Shown: piece after piece, positions 32,095 through 39,112 of the stretch
Layout of the letters: each line of letters begins with the position of its first letter
Position numbering within the stretch: position 1 is the first letter of the stretch
NCBI GenBank assembly: GCA_964423195.1
Contig: CAYRDY010000009.1
Coordinates: forward strand, 1 to 39,112
Direction of reading: 5' to 3'
DNA: 39,112 bases
Source of the DNA: CAKRHR01 sp964423195
GTDB lineage: Bacteria; Bacillota; Clostridia; Lachnospirales; Lachnospiraceae
Program-made: the position numbers and the translations under genes
The notes under the pieces: model-generated
Told to the model about the DNA's origin: nothing
Seen by the model: only the letters and a program-made list of their open reading frames with translations
The model's database searches: none

Positions 32095-33576
32095 ATGAGC
32101 AAAAAACCTACAGTTTTGATGATTTTAGACGGTTTTGGTCTCAATGAGAGACATGAGGCCAATGCCGTGTATGAGGCAGAGACGCCTGTACTCGATCAAT
32201 TGATGGCCGAGTGCCCGTTTGTCAAGGGATATGCGAGCGGCATGGCTGTCGGGCTTCCCGAAGGCCAGATGGGGAATTCCGAGGTCGGCCATCTCAACAT
32301 CGGCGCGGGGCGTATTGTCTACCAGGAACTGACGAGAATCACCAGGGAGATCGAGGACGGAGAATTCTTTAAGAATGAAGCGCTCTTGGCGGCCGTCAGG
32401 AAGGTCAGGGAGAATGACAGCGCCCTGCATTTGTACGGCCTTGTGTCCGATGGCGGTGTCCACAGCCACAATACACATCTGTACGGCCTCCTTGAGCTGG
32501 CGAAACGTGAGGGGCTTAAAAAAGTTTATGTCCACTGTTTTCTGGACGGGCGGGATACGCCGCCGACCTCCGGCAAGGGCTATGTCCAGGAATTGGAAGA
32601 CGAGATGGCGAGAATCGGCGTCGGTCAGGTGGCCACAGTGATGGGCCGCTACTATGCGATGGACAGAGATAACCGCTGGGAGCGCGTAGAAAAGGCCTAT
32701 GCCGCGCTCACCAAGGGGGAGGGCATCGCCGCGGATAGTGCCACCGGGGCGATCCAGAGTTCATATGATAACGGAAAGACAGATGAGTTCATGATCCCTG
32801 CGGTGGTGATGAGGGACGGGCAGCCGGTGGCGACGGTCAAAGACAAGGATGCCATCATTTTCTTCAATTTCAGGCCTGACCGTGCCAGAGAGATCACACG
32901 CGCGTTCTGCGCCGATGAATTCACAGGATTTCCGCGCGAGAAGCGGCTTGATCTCGTCTATGTATGTTTCACGGAATACGACGTGACGATACCGAACAAG
33001 CTGGTCGCATTCCATAAGGTGACGATCACCAACACATTCGGCGAATATCTGGCGGCACACCATCTGAGGCAGGCCCGTATCGCCGAGACCGAAAAATACG
33101 CGCATGTGACATTTTTCTTTAACGGCGGCGTGGAGGCGCCAAATGAGGGTGAGGACAGGATTCTCGTCAATTCCCCGAAGGTGCCGACCTATGATCTGAA
33201 GCCGGAGATGAGTGCCTATGAAGTGTGTGAGAATCTCTGCAACGCGATCACATCCGGCAAATATGATGTGATCATCATTAATTTTGCNNNNNNNNNNTGT
33301 GTGGGCAGGGCCGTGAAAGCCCTGAAATCAGTTGACGGCCAGATGATCATCTGCGCTGATCACGGCAACTGCGAGCAGCTCATCGATTATGAGACCGGCG
33401 AGCCGTTTACCGCGCATACGACCAATCCGGTGCCGTTCATTCTCGTCAATGCGGATCCGAGATACACGCTTGCCGAGGGCGGGTGTCTTGCCGACCTTGT
33501 GCCGACCATGATTGAGCTGATGGGGATGGAGCAGCCTGCGGAGATGACCGGAAAGTCGCTGTTGCGTGTGAAATAG
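32095..33576 (+). CDS. gpmI: 2,3-bisphosphoglycerate-independent phosphoglycerate mutase (sequence gap inside)
   Basis: Apparent 493 residues; family members have about 510. A two-metal enzyme converting 3- to 2-phosphoglycerate. D12 in MILDGFG, the phosphoserine nucleophile S62 in GQMGNSEVGHLNIGAGR, the ALHLYGLVSDGGVHSH segment, FLDGRDTPPTSG and ICADHGNCEQ are present. The 10-N run at 33288-33297 falls between INFA and CVGRAVKAL. In the family about 22-25 residues lie there, including the metal-binding DMVGHTG motif. The N run therefore stands for more missing sequence than 10 bases. The frame is otherwise intact, so the gene is probably functional in the organism. AAAGGAG precedes the ATG; a terminator follows at 33688. 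Confidence 0.93.
   Translation: MSKKPTVLMILDGFGLNERHEANAVYEAETPVLDQLMAECPFVKGYASGMAVGLPEGQMGNSEVGHLNIGAGRIVYQELTRITREIEDGEFFKNEALLAAVRKVRENDSALHLYGLVSDGGVHSHNTHLYGLLELAKREGLKKVYVHCFLDGRDTPPTSGKGYVQELEDEMARIGVGQVATVMGRYYAMDRDNRWERVEKAYAALTKGEGIAADSATGAIQSSYDNGKTDEFMIPAVVMRDGQPVATVKDKDAIIFFNFRPDRAREITRAFCADEFTGFPREKRLDLVYVCFTEYDVTIPNKLVAFHKVTITNTFGEYLAAHHLRQARIAETEKYAHVTFFFNGGVEAPNEGEDRILVNSPKVPTYDLKPEMSAYEVCENLCNAITSGKYDVIIINFXXXXCVGRAVKALKSVDGQMIICADHGNCEQLIDYETGEPFTAHTTNPVPFILVNADPRYTLAEGGCLADLVPTMIELMGMEQPAEMTGKSLLRVK
33288..33297. other. Assembly gap, 10 N, inside gpmI
   Basis: By comparison with the family the true missing stretch should be about 65-75 bases. See the gpmI entry. Confidence 0.9.
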
Positions 33577-33687
33577 GATCACCGCGGATGGCATGACGGT
33601 ACAGATAAAATAAATCAAACTTTTTTGCGCCGTCTGCGCGGCGCCATGCCTTGTACGCAAGCATTTTGATGACACAATTTTTTGACA

Positions 33688-33722
33688 GCCCCAGACAGAC
33701 GCTCCTTGTCTGGGGCTTTATA
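33688..33722 (+). terminator. Intrinsic terminator after gpmI
   Basis: GCCCCAGACA (33688-33697) pairs perfectly with TGTCTGGGGC (33707-33716) across 9 bases, followed by TTTATATG. Confidence 0.8.
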
Positions 33723-33792
33723 TGACTTTGACCTGTGATACAGAGATGAAACAGCATCTTTTTAACCCCTTTGATATCGGGAAGGTATTTCA

Positions 33793-35082
33793 ATGATTCA
33801 TGTACATACACTGAGCAACGGCATACAGGTGGTGACGGAGCCGGTCGGCAATTACCGCACGGCGGCTTTCGGTCTGTGGGTGTCGGCGGGATCCGCTGAT
33901 GAGACACCGCAGAATAACGGCATCGCCCATGTGATCGAACACATGTTGTTTAAGGGGACAGGGACGCGCAGCGCACGCAGGCTGTCCGATGAAATCGCGT
34001 CCATCGGCGGCGGCCTGGACGCCTATACGACAAGGGAATATACTTGTTTTGTCGCGCATACGCTGGATACACACCTCCTTCACGCCATCCGTCTGATCGC
34101 GGATATGGTCACGGATCCGCTGATCGCGGAGAATGACCTGCAAAAAGAGCTGGGCGTGATTATGGAGGAGATTGATATGTATGAGGATGATCCGGAGGAT
34201 CTGGCAAATGACCTGCTGTATCGATCGATATGGCGCGGCCAGCCCATCGGATTTCCCATCAGCGGGACAAAAGAAACGGTTCGTCGCTTGACGAGAAGCG
34301 ATGTGCTGGATTTTATGGCGAGGTACTATATCGGCAGTCGCATGACGATCTCCGTGGCGGGGCATTTTGATGAGGCGGAAGTGCTCACGGCGATTGAGCG
34401 TGAGTTTGGCGCGGTTCGCAGCGGTTTGCGGGTCGCGCGCGCCGGCGGTTCAGACAGGGCACCCGAATATTTTCACTCACTCGTCTTTAAGGATAAACCT
34501 TTGGAGCAGATGCATCTTTGCCTCGCTTTTCCGTGCATTCCCTGTCACCATGAACTGCGATATGTCTATTATGTCGCGGACAATATCGTCGGCGGCAATC
34601 AAAATTCAAGGCTGTTTCAGGAGGTTCGCGAGGAGAAGGGGCTGGCTTACGCGATTTACTCTTACGGCACCTCCCTTAAAAAATGCGGTGTCTTTCAGAT
34701 TTACGCCGCGGCCAATCCCGCCCAGCTGCCAAGGCTGCTTGAGGCCATCTCGGAGACGCTGACGGGTCTCGCCCATCGTCCGGTGTCCGCGCACGAACTG
34801 GAACTTGCCAAGGCTCAGATTGAGGCGGAGATCATGATCGGGGCGGAAAGTACCCAGTCGCGCATGGAAAGTAATGGAGAGGCCTTGATTAATCACGCAA
34901 AAATTGATACACTGGATACGACACTAAAAAACATTGAGACGGTGACGCTTGAGCAGGTGCGTCAGTTTATTGAGAAATATATGATCAACGTGCGTCCGTC
35001 GGTCTGCGTTGTCGGTGATGAGCGCCAGTACGATGTGCGGGCGGTTCGGCGGTGGGAGGAGAAAATCAGTGAGCAAGAGTGA
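33793..35082 (+). CDS. M16-family zinc metallopeptidase (processing-peptidase type)
   Basis: 429 residues. The inverted zinc motif H46-x-x-E49-H50 is in GIAHVIEHMLFKGTGTRSA. The third ligand is expected at E125/E126 in LGVIMEEIDMYEDDPED. The C-terminal half carries the second, inactive M16 domain, with GGNQNSRLFQEVREEKGLAYAIYSY being typical. Firmicutes homologues (YmxG/MlpA) are usually encoded near pnp and act on peptides; the true substrate is unknown. The gene overlaps the next by 14 bases, implying coupled translation. Confidence 0.9.
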   Translation: MIHVHTLSNGIQVVTEPVGNYRTAAFGLWVSAGSADETPQNNGIAHVIEHMLFKGTGTRSARRLSDEIASIGGGLDAYTTREYTCFVAHTLDTHLLHAIRLIADMVTDPLIAENDLQKELGVIMEEIDMYEDDPEDLANDLLYRSIWRGQPIGFPISGTKETVRRLTRSDVLDFMARYYIGSRMTISVAGHFDEAEVLTAIEREFGAVRSGLRVARAGGSDRAPEYFHSLVFKDKPLEQMHLCLAFPCIPCHHELRYVYYVADNIVGGNQNSRLFQEVREEKGLAYAIYSYGTSLKKCGVFQIYAAANPAQLPRLLEAISETLTGLAHRPVSAHELELAKAQIEAEIMIGAESTQSRMESNGEALINHAKIDTLDTTLKNIETVTLEQVRQFIEKYMINVRPSVCVVGDERQYDVRAVRRWEEKISEQE

Positions 35083-35494
35083 ATTTTTGAGTGAATTAAA
35101 GGCCTATTTGAGGGATAAGCTCCCCGCGGATCAGGTCAGCCGGCATGCCGACTATTATAGCAACTATATTGACGATGAGATGTCCAAGGGGCGCAGCGAG
35201 GCTGAAGTGCTCGCGGAACTCGGAGATCCGCGGATCGTCGGCAAATCTCTGGTGGATTCCACCCGATTTTATCAGAATCAGACGGACGGGCAGAGACCGG
35301 CCGGTCAAACAGTATCGCAGACAGGGAGTGATTCGGGCAATTTTTGGCACATCATCAAAGTGATCGCCGTGGTGATCATGGTGCTGGCCGTCGTGGTGGT
35401 TCTCTTCAGGTTTGCGGCGGGACTGATGGTGTATATTGTGCCTGCGCTGATCGTGGTCGGCATCATCGCGTTCATTTTCAGAAAACGGAAGTAG
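35069..35494 (+). CDS. Small membrane protein with DUF1700-like N-terminal domain
   Basis: 141 residues starting at GTG 35069, which is preceded at about 8 bases by GGAGGA. An earlier ATG at 35009 would run through the M16 gene. The N-terminus (SKSEFLSELKAYLRDKLPAD and YYSNYIDDEMSKGRSEAEVL, then AELGDPRIVGKSL) matches the helical pattern of DUF1700-type proteins: a short cytosolic helix bundle with a G-D-P motif. Two hydrophobic segments follow (about 96-113 and 115-136), ending FRKRK, so the C-terminal end is cytosolic. Function unknown; some relatives are regulated by or bind PadR-type proteins. The overlap with the M16 gene suggests related expression. Confidence 0.7.
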   Translation: MSKSEFLSELKAYLRDKLPADQVSRHADYYSNYIDDEMSKGRSEAEVLAELGDPRIVGKSLVDSTRFYQNQTDGQRPAGQTVSQTGSDSGNFWHIIKVIAVVIMVLAVVVVLFRFAAGLMVYIVPALIVVGIIAFIFRKRK

Positions 35495-35505
35495 TAAGGC
35501 GCATA

Positions 35506-35668
35506 TTGGCGCCGACCGGAGCGAAATAGAGAACGCGTAGCGAGAGTCGCGTGTTTGGCGCCGACTGACGCCAAAGAACGCGTAGCGAGAGTCGTGTGTT
35601 TGGCGCCGACCGGAGTGAAATAGAGAACGCGTAGCGAGATTGGCGCGTGTTTGGCGCCGACCGGAGCG
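35506..35668. repeat. About 3.3 tandem copies of a 45-51 base repeat before rlmH
   Basis: Units start at 35506, 35555, 35600 and 35651 (partial), each opening with TTGGCGCCGAC. Their lengths are 49, 45 and 51 bases. Each full unit holds the palindrome GGCGCC and the segment GAACGCGTAGCGAGA. The last partial copy ends 22 bases before the rlmH start. There are no unique spacers, so it is not a CRISPR array. Confidence 0.93.
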
Positions 35669-35690
35669 TATATAAAAAGTAGGTGCGGCT

Positions 35691-36170
35691 ATGAAAATTA
35701 CTTTGGTGGCAGTTGGGAAGATCAGGGAAAAATATCTGGAAATGGCCGTGGATGAGTACAAAAAACGACTTTCCCGCTACTGTCAGCTGGAGATCGTCGA
35801 GGTGGCGGACGAAAAGACCCCGGACGGCGCCAGCGAGAGAGAGGAAATGCTCATCCGTGAGCGGGAGGGTGAGCGCATTCTCTCCAGGATCAGGGATCAG
35901 GCATATGTGATAGCCCTTGCCATTGAGGGGCGGCAGTTTGACTCGGAATCGCTGGCAGGTCATATTGAGGACCTCTGCATTCACGGGATCAGCCATATGG
36001 TATTTATCATCGGAGGTTCTCTGGGACTCTCGCGGAAAGTGCTCCAAAGAGCCGATGAATTGCTCAGCTTTTCCAGGCTGACATTTCCGCACCAGCTGAT
36101 GCGCGTGATATTGCTGGAGCAGATCTATCGGTGCTTTCGCATCATTCACGGGGAGCCGTATCATAAATAG
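35691..36170 (+). CDS. rlmH: 23S rRNA (pseudouridine-1915-N3) methyltransferase RlmH
   Basis: 159 residues, the usual length. A SPOUT-class methyltransferase acting on the 70S ribosome. The N-terminus MKITLVAVGKIREKYLEMAV, the cofactor-knot region FIIGGSLGLSRKVLQRADEL and the C-terminus LTFPHQLMRVILLEQIYRCF RIIHGEPYHK are diagnostic. The ribosome site is weak (GTAGGTGCGGCT). Its 3' end, including the stop codon, is copied twice in the following 60 bases (see 36152-36230). Confidence 0.97.
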   Translation: MKITLVAVGKIREKYLEMAVDEYKKRLSRYCQLEIVEVADEKTPDGASEREEMLIREREGERILSRIRDQAYVIALAIEGRQFDSESLAGHIEDLCIHGISHMVFIIGGSLGLSRKVLQRADELLSFSRLTFPHQLMRVILLEQIYRCFRIIHGEPYHK

Positions 36171-36230
36171 AGGAATGGAGCGCTGTATCGTTAATAAAGG
36201 AACGAGGAGTCGTATCATAAATAAGGAGAA
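36152..36230. repeat. Three diverged copies of the rlmH 3' end
   Basis: Units at 36152-36176, 36177-36205 and 36206-36230 share GGAG..(C)GTATC(A/G)T(A/T)AATA, then AGGA or AAGGA. The first contains the last rlmH codons and stop. The third supplies AAGGAG for the MBL gene start at 36238. Duplication of a gene end thus created the ribosome site region of the next gene. Confidence 0.75.
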
Positions 36231-36237
36231 GAACATC

Positions 36238-37080
36238 ATGCTGGACTATAAGATAAACAAATTGAATGCGCATATCACGCAGCTTTCTGACGCGACAGAG
36301 GTGTCCTGCTTTCTGATCACAGGGAGCAAACGCGCGGTGCTGGTGGACACCGGTGTGGGGCTAAAGGGATTGAAAGAGAATGTTGAGAAATTGACATCTC
36401 TGCCCTATGATGTCGTGCTCACCCACGGTCACGGGGATCATGCCGGCGGCGTCGGCGCATTTGAGCGCGCATTTATTTTCCCTGTAGATATTCCGATGGC
36501 GATTGCGCACACTAAGGAAATGCGCTACAGCTATACGGCCAGCACGCTGGCATTTGCGGCGCAGATGGGTGGGGAGAGACTGACCGCGGAAAGGGAAGAT
36601 TTTGTGCCCGAACTCGATGAACATTTTGCGTTTATGCCGCTGACGGACGGGCAGACATTTGACCTTGGCGGACTTACCGTCGGGATCATCGCCGTGCCCG
36701 GACACACAAGGGGAACATGCTGCATTCTTGTCAGGGAGGACAGATACATGCTCTTCGGCGACGCCTGCAATATCAATACGCTAGTCGGCCAGCCGGAGAG
36801 CACGACCATCAGCGAATATCTTTCAAGCCTTTTGAGGCTGAAGACCTTTGAACCGGAATATGATGTCGTCATGTATTCCCACGGCCCGGCGACAGGTCCC
36901 TCCGCGCTGGACGACAATATCGAGCTCTGCCGGAGAATTTTGGCCGGGACGGATGACAGAGTTCCGGCGGTCGGCCTCTCCGGGCCGGGATACTATGCGG
37001 CCAAGAAGGCCGAGAATGGCTTTGAGCGCGCGGACGGCAAAGCCGGCAACATCTTTTATTCAGATCTCACCGCCAGATAA
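36238..37080 (+). CDS. MBL-fold metallohydrolase
   Basis: 280 residues from ATG 36238, which AAGGAG (about 36222) precedes; an in-frame ATG at 36175 lies within the repeat array and is less likely. The metallo-beta-lactamase motif H63-x-H65-x-D67-H68 is in LTHGHGDHAGG. VDTGVGLKG precedes it, and GHTRGTCC and LFGDACN follow as further metal ligands. The family includes glyoxalase II-like thioesterases, lactonases and nucleases; no specific substrate can be inferred. The last 39 bases including the stop are duplicated just downstream (37083-37121). Confidence 0.88.
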   Translation: MLDYKINKLNAHITQLSDATEVSCFLITGSKRAVLVDTGVGLKGLKENVEKLTSLPYDVVLTHGHGDHAGGVGAFERAFIFPVDIPMAIAHTKEMRYSYTASTLAFAAQMGGERLTAEREDFVPELDEHFAFMPLTDGQTFDLGGLTVGIIAVPGHTRGTCCILVREDRYMLFGDACNINTLVGQPESTTISEYLSSLLRLKTFEPEYDVVMYSHGPATGPSALDDNIELCRRILAGTDDRVPAVGLSGPGYYAAKKAENGFERADGKAGNIFYSDLTAR

Positions 37081-37121
37081 CGGCCGGCGGCATCTTTTAT
37101 TCAGATCTCGCTGCTGGGTAA
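37042..37121. repeat. Duplicated 3' end of the MBL gene
   Basis: The last 39 bases of the gene (37042-37080) are repeated at 37083-37121 with about seven changes. Both copies keep the frame and end in TAA: AGNIFYSDLTAR and AGGIFYSDLAAG. A third fragment, GCCGGCGGCTC, follows. The stop codon itself is part of the repeat. Confidence 0.9.
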
Positions 37122-37163
37122 CAGCCGGCGGCTCATTAAAAATTAAAGGCTCATCGATACAAT

Positions 37164-37189
37164 GAACCCCTGAAAATTTTCAGGGGTTC
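37164..37189. terminator. Perfect 26-base palindrome, likely bidirectional terminator
   Basis: GAACCCCTGAAAA (37164-37176) is followed directly by its complement TTTTCAGGGGTTC (37177-37189). It lies between the convergent MBL and SDR genes. The downstream tract AAAATTATTC is only weakly T-rich, so terminator strength is uncertain. Confidence 0.6.
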
Positions 37190-37281
37190 AAAATTATTCA
37201 AAGGCATTTCATTTTGTATATCAATCCGGTGAAAGCGATCCTCTGGTGTCGCACAGAAATTTCGCTCGCATCACCGGTTTG

Positions 37282-38025
37282 TTATGATCTCATCGCTCCG
37301 TCCACGGACAGAACCTCGCCCGTCACATAGCTTGCCATGTCGCTCGCCAAGAAGAGGAACGCATTCGCCACGTCCTCCGGTTCGCCTATCCTTCTCAACG
37401 GGATCGAGGCGATCAGCGGCTGAATCATCTGATCCGGCAGCGCCGCCACCATATCGGTTCTCGTGATGCCAGGCGCAACCGCATTCACGCGGATGTTGCT
37501 CGGCCCCAGTTCCCTTGCCAGAGAGAGGGTCAGCCCATTTACGGCAAATTTGCTCGCCGGATACGCGACACCGCTCGGCTGTCCGGAAATGCTGACCATG
37601 GAGCTGGTATTTATGATACAGCCGCCGCCCTGTTCTTTCATGACCTTGACGACAGGCAGGATCGTGTTGAAGATGGCATTGACGTTCAGATTCATCACCT
37701 TCTGGAACTGCCCGGCGGTGTAATCGTCGATCTTCGTGCTGTCGGACATACCGGCATTATTCACCAGAATGTCAATCCTGCCGTACTTTTCCTTGATGTC
37801 CTTGATGGCAGCCTCGACCTCCTCCGCTTTCATCAGATTCGGATAGGCGCCATCCACCGCCCAGTCTGGATTCTCAGCCTTCAGGGATGAGAGCGCTTTC
37901 TCCACTGTCTCGGCCCTGGAGCCGAAGAGTGTCACCTTTGCCCCGTTTTGCAGGTACTTTCTCACGATTTGGAAACCGATGCCCCTTGTACCTCCTGTGA
38001 CGACAGCAACTTTCCCATTTAACAT
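37282..38025 (-). CDS. SDR-family NAD(P)-dependent oxidoreductase, BaiA/FabG-like
   Basis: 247 residues of the classical short-chain dehydrogenase family. The cofactor motif is TGGTRGIG (10-17) and NNAG is at 89-92. The catalytic set is Ser near 142, Y155 and K159 in YPASKFAVNGL. The C-terminal AFLFLASDMASYVTGEVLSVDGAM is typical. The start follows GAGGAGG. It resembles bile-acid hydroxysteroid dehydrogenases of the BaiA type (TGGTRGIGF, NGAKVTLFG, YPASK) about as much as FabG, so the substrate is open. No other bai or fab genes are nearby. Confidence 0.88.
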   Translation of the reverse strand: MLNGKVAVVTGGTRGIGFQIVRKYLQNGAKVTLFGSRAETVEKALSSLKAENPDWAVDGAYPNLMKAEEVEAAIKDIKEKYGRIDILVNNAGMSDSTKIDDYTAGQFQKVMNLNVNAIFNTILPVVKVMKEQGGGCIINTSSMVSISGQPSGVAYPASKFAVNGLTLSLARELGPSNIRVNAVAPGITRTDMVAALPDQMIQPLIASIPLRRIGEPEDVANAFLFLASDMASYVTGEVLSVDGAMRS

Positions 38026-38385
38026 GTTGATTTTCCTCCTCTTTTGTGGATAATTTAAGGCAATTTTACTGTTTTTCTCGTATGATTCATGCCTTTCTTA
38101 TATCACAATAATACAATTCGGGCGAAAGTTCAATATATAAATAGAAATGGATAAATATTTGAATAAATTCGTCGAAAAATATTCGCTTTTTTGCATTATG
38201 GGCGGTAAAAAAGGAGATTTTCCCTTGCCAAGCCGGCAATTTTTTGATATTTTTTTAAAATGTGTTTCACTGTAACGGGTGCGTGCGATATGCATATCTT
38301 GCTGAAAAGCAAAAAAGCAACGATATCAATCGTATACAATCGTATAAAAATTCATTTGAGGAAATTCACTTACGGAGGTTTACTT
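38026..38385. other. A+T-rich intergenic region between SDR and recombinase genes
   Basis: This 360-base stretch separates two divergent genes and is clearly richer in A+T than the rest of the window. It includes the tandem near-repeat AATCGTATACAATCGTATAA at about 38328. No gene or convincing promoter with 17-base spacing was found. The recombinase ribosome site GGAGG is at 38374-38378. Confidence 0.6.
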
Positions 38386-38439
38386 ATGGAAAGCAGGGTC
38401 ATCATGGAAAACAGAGTCATCATGGAAAGCAGAGTCATC
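38386..38439 (+). repeat. Three tandem 18-base units at the start of the recombinase gene
   Basis: Units at 38386-38403, 38404-38421 and 38422-38439 are nearly identical, each begins with ATG, and they encode MESRVI, MENRVI and MESRVI. Only the first has the GGAGG site at the right distance (7 bases), but each unit offers a possible start. Confidence 0.95.
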
Positions 38440-39112
38440 ACACCGGAACGCATCGTCATGTTTGATGGGATGCTCAAGCTCTGGGAGCGGAGCGTCCACA
38501 CCATTGAGCGGTATCTCACGGATTTGCGCGCCTACGCCGCTTTCCTTGACGGACGGGAGGCCTGCGCGGAATTGACATGCGCATTCAAGAAAAATCTGAT
38601 TCGACGCGGCTACGCGGCGTCCAGCATCAACACGATTCTCGCATCCCTCTTCTCTTTTTTTCGCTTTATGGGCTGGAAGGACTGCGGGACACAGCTTGAG
38701 GATATTCAGGGTGACGCCTATATCTCCGAGAACGCTGAGCTGTCGCGCGGGGAATATGGTGCTCTCCTCGAAGCCGCAAAGAGCGACCGTGACCGTCTCA
38801 TAATGGAGACGCTCTGTTCCACCGGCATCCGCGTCTCGGAACTCAATTTTTTCACATTGGAGGGCGTGCGGGAGCGACAGGTTGTGGTCAAGTGCAAGCG
38901 AAAGATCCGCCGCATCATGATTCCGAGTGACCTTGGGCGGGCGCTTGAGGCTTTCGCCGAGGCCAAGGGCATCACATCGGGTGTCATCTTTCTCGGCAGG
39001 AACGGCAAGCCTATCGACCGGCGACGCATTTGGAAGATCATGAAAGACGCTGGAAAGCGCGCGGGTATTATCTTAGAAAAGGTTTATCCGCACAGCCTGC
39101 GAAAACTCTTTG
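38386..39112 (+). CDS. Tyrosine recombinase (phage integrase family), cut by the window end
   Basis: 242 codons are visible and the gene runs off the window. The N-terminal SAM-like core-binding domain (about 25-105: LKLWERSVHTIERYLTDLRA, FKKNLIRRGYAASSINTILA) is followed by the catalytic domain. Active-site residues visible are R149 in CSTGIRVSEL, a Lys near 171-172 in the beta-hairpin VVVKCKRKIRRIMIP, and H236-x-x-R239 in YPHSLRKLF. The final His/Trp and the nucleophilic Tyr lie beyond the end. The start at 38386 follows GGAGG by 7 bases. It is a small XerC/D-like recombinase; whether it is a housekeeping or mobile-element enzyme cannot be told without downstream sequence. No att site was seen. 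Confidence 0.88.
   Translation, partial: MESRVIMENRVIMESRVITPERIVMFDGMLKLWERSVHTIERYLTDLRAYAAFLDGREACAELTCAFKKNLIRRGYAASSINTILASLFSFFRFMGWKDCGTQLEDIQGDAYISENAELSRGEYGALLEAAKSDRDRLIMETLCSTGIRVSELNFFTLEGVRERQVVVKCKRKIRRIMIPSDLGRALEAFAEAKGITSGVIFLGRNGKPIDRRRIWKIMKDAGKRAGIILEKVYPHSLRKLF

Noticed and set aside
33682..33710. TTGACA at 33682-33687 as a promoter for the M16 gene
   Set aside because: No -10 box at a suitable distance, and the region forms the gpmI terminator stem.
35506..35668. CRISPR array
   Set aside because: Repeat units abut directly without unique spacers, lengths vary, and no cas genes are present.
37282..38025. Bile-acid operon gene baiA
   Set aside because: The protein resembles BaiA, but no other bai gene is present and FabG-like SDRs share the same motifs, so the specific name is not given.
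38262..38465. Plus-strand frame with repeated GKQSHH peptide
   Set aside because: It is the recombinase tandem repeat read in another frame; the true frame has the GGAGG site and integrase motifs.

Overview
The window looks like a chromosomal segment of a fairly G+C-rich member of the Clostridia, most likely a gut Lachnospiraceae-type organism. This rests on gene order (PgeF, DUF512 radical SAM, der, plsY; serC-serA-DUF1015; gap-pgk-tpiA-gpmI), strong AGGAGG ribosome sites, sigma-A type promoters and a CmpB-type membrane protein. It is a draft sequence: four runs of N lie at 15331-15370, 29186-29285, 31914-32013 and 33288-33297. No rRNA, tRNA, CRISPR array or insertion sequence was recognised.

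Layout. 1-4730: a UPF0102 nuclease-like gene with a damaged 5' end, pgeF, a DUF512 radical SAM protein, the ribosome GTPase der and the acyltransferase plsY. 4740-13810: an amino-acid block. leuC-leuD come first. Then a promoter at 6693-6721 appears to drive leuB-ilvD-ilvB-serC-serA up to a strong terminator at 13761-13806. 13854-19600: DUF1015, a CmpB-type membrane protein, glgB with its own promoter, and an MscS channel. 19731-21720 (minus strand): an XRE regulator and argH. 21806-24560: rpsO-pnp with a long hairpin between them. 24682-25491 (minus): a PHP phosphatase. 25674-29034: gap-pgk-tpiA. 29357-33576: a subtype-B tannase-like hydrolase, a TIM-barrel sugar isomerase/epimerase (minus) and gpmI. 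33793-38025: M16 peptidase, a small membrane protein, rlmH, an MBL-fold hydrolase and a BaiA-like SDR (minus). The window ends inside a tyrosine recombinase gene (38386 onward).

How the genes work together. The central block makes branched-chain amino acids and serine. It lacks leuA, ilvC, ilvN and serB, so these must be elsewhere or replaced. gap, pgk, tpiA and gpmI cover lower glycolysis, which also supplies 3-phosphoglycerate to SerA. rpsO and pnp form the usual translation/RNA-decay pair.

The most unusual aspect is the number of short tandem or dispersed repeats between genes. They include an exact 73-nt duplication between pgk and tpiA, 45-51 nt palindrome-containing repeats before rlmH, a four-member hairpin family sharing one tail, and duplications that copy the 3' ends and stop codons of rlmH and the MBL gene. 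Other points to check are the DUF1015 protein with a ParB-like DGHHR motif beside the serine genes, the long rpsO-pnp hairpin, and a recombinase whose N-terminus is three tandem 18-nt units each starting with ATG.
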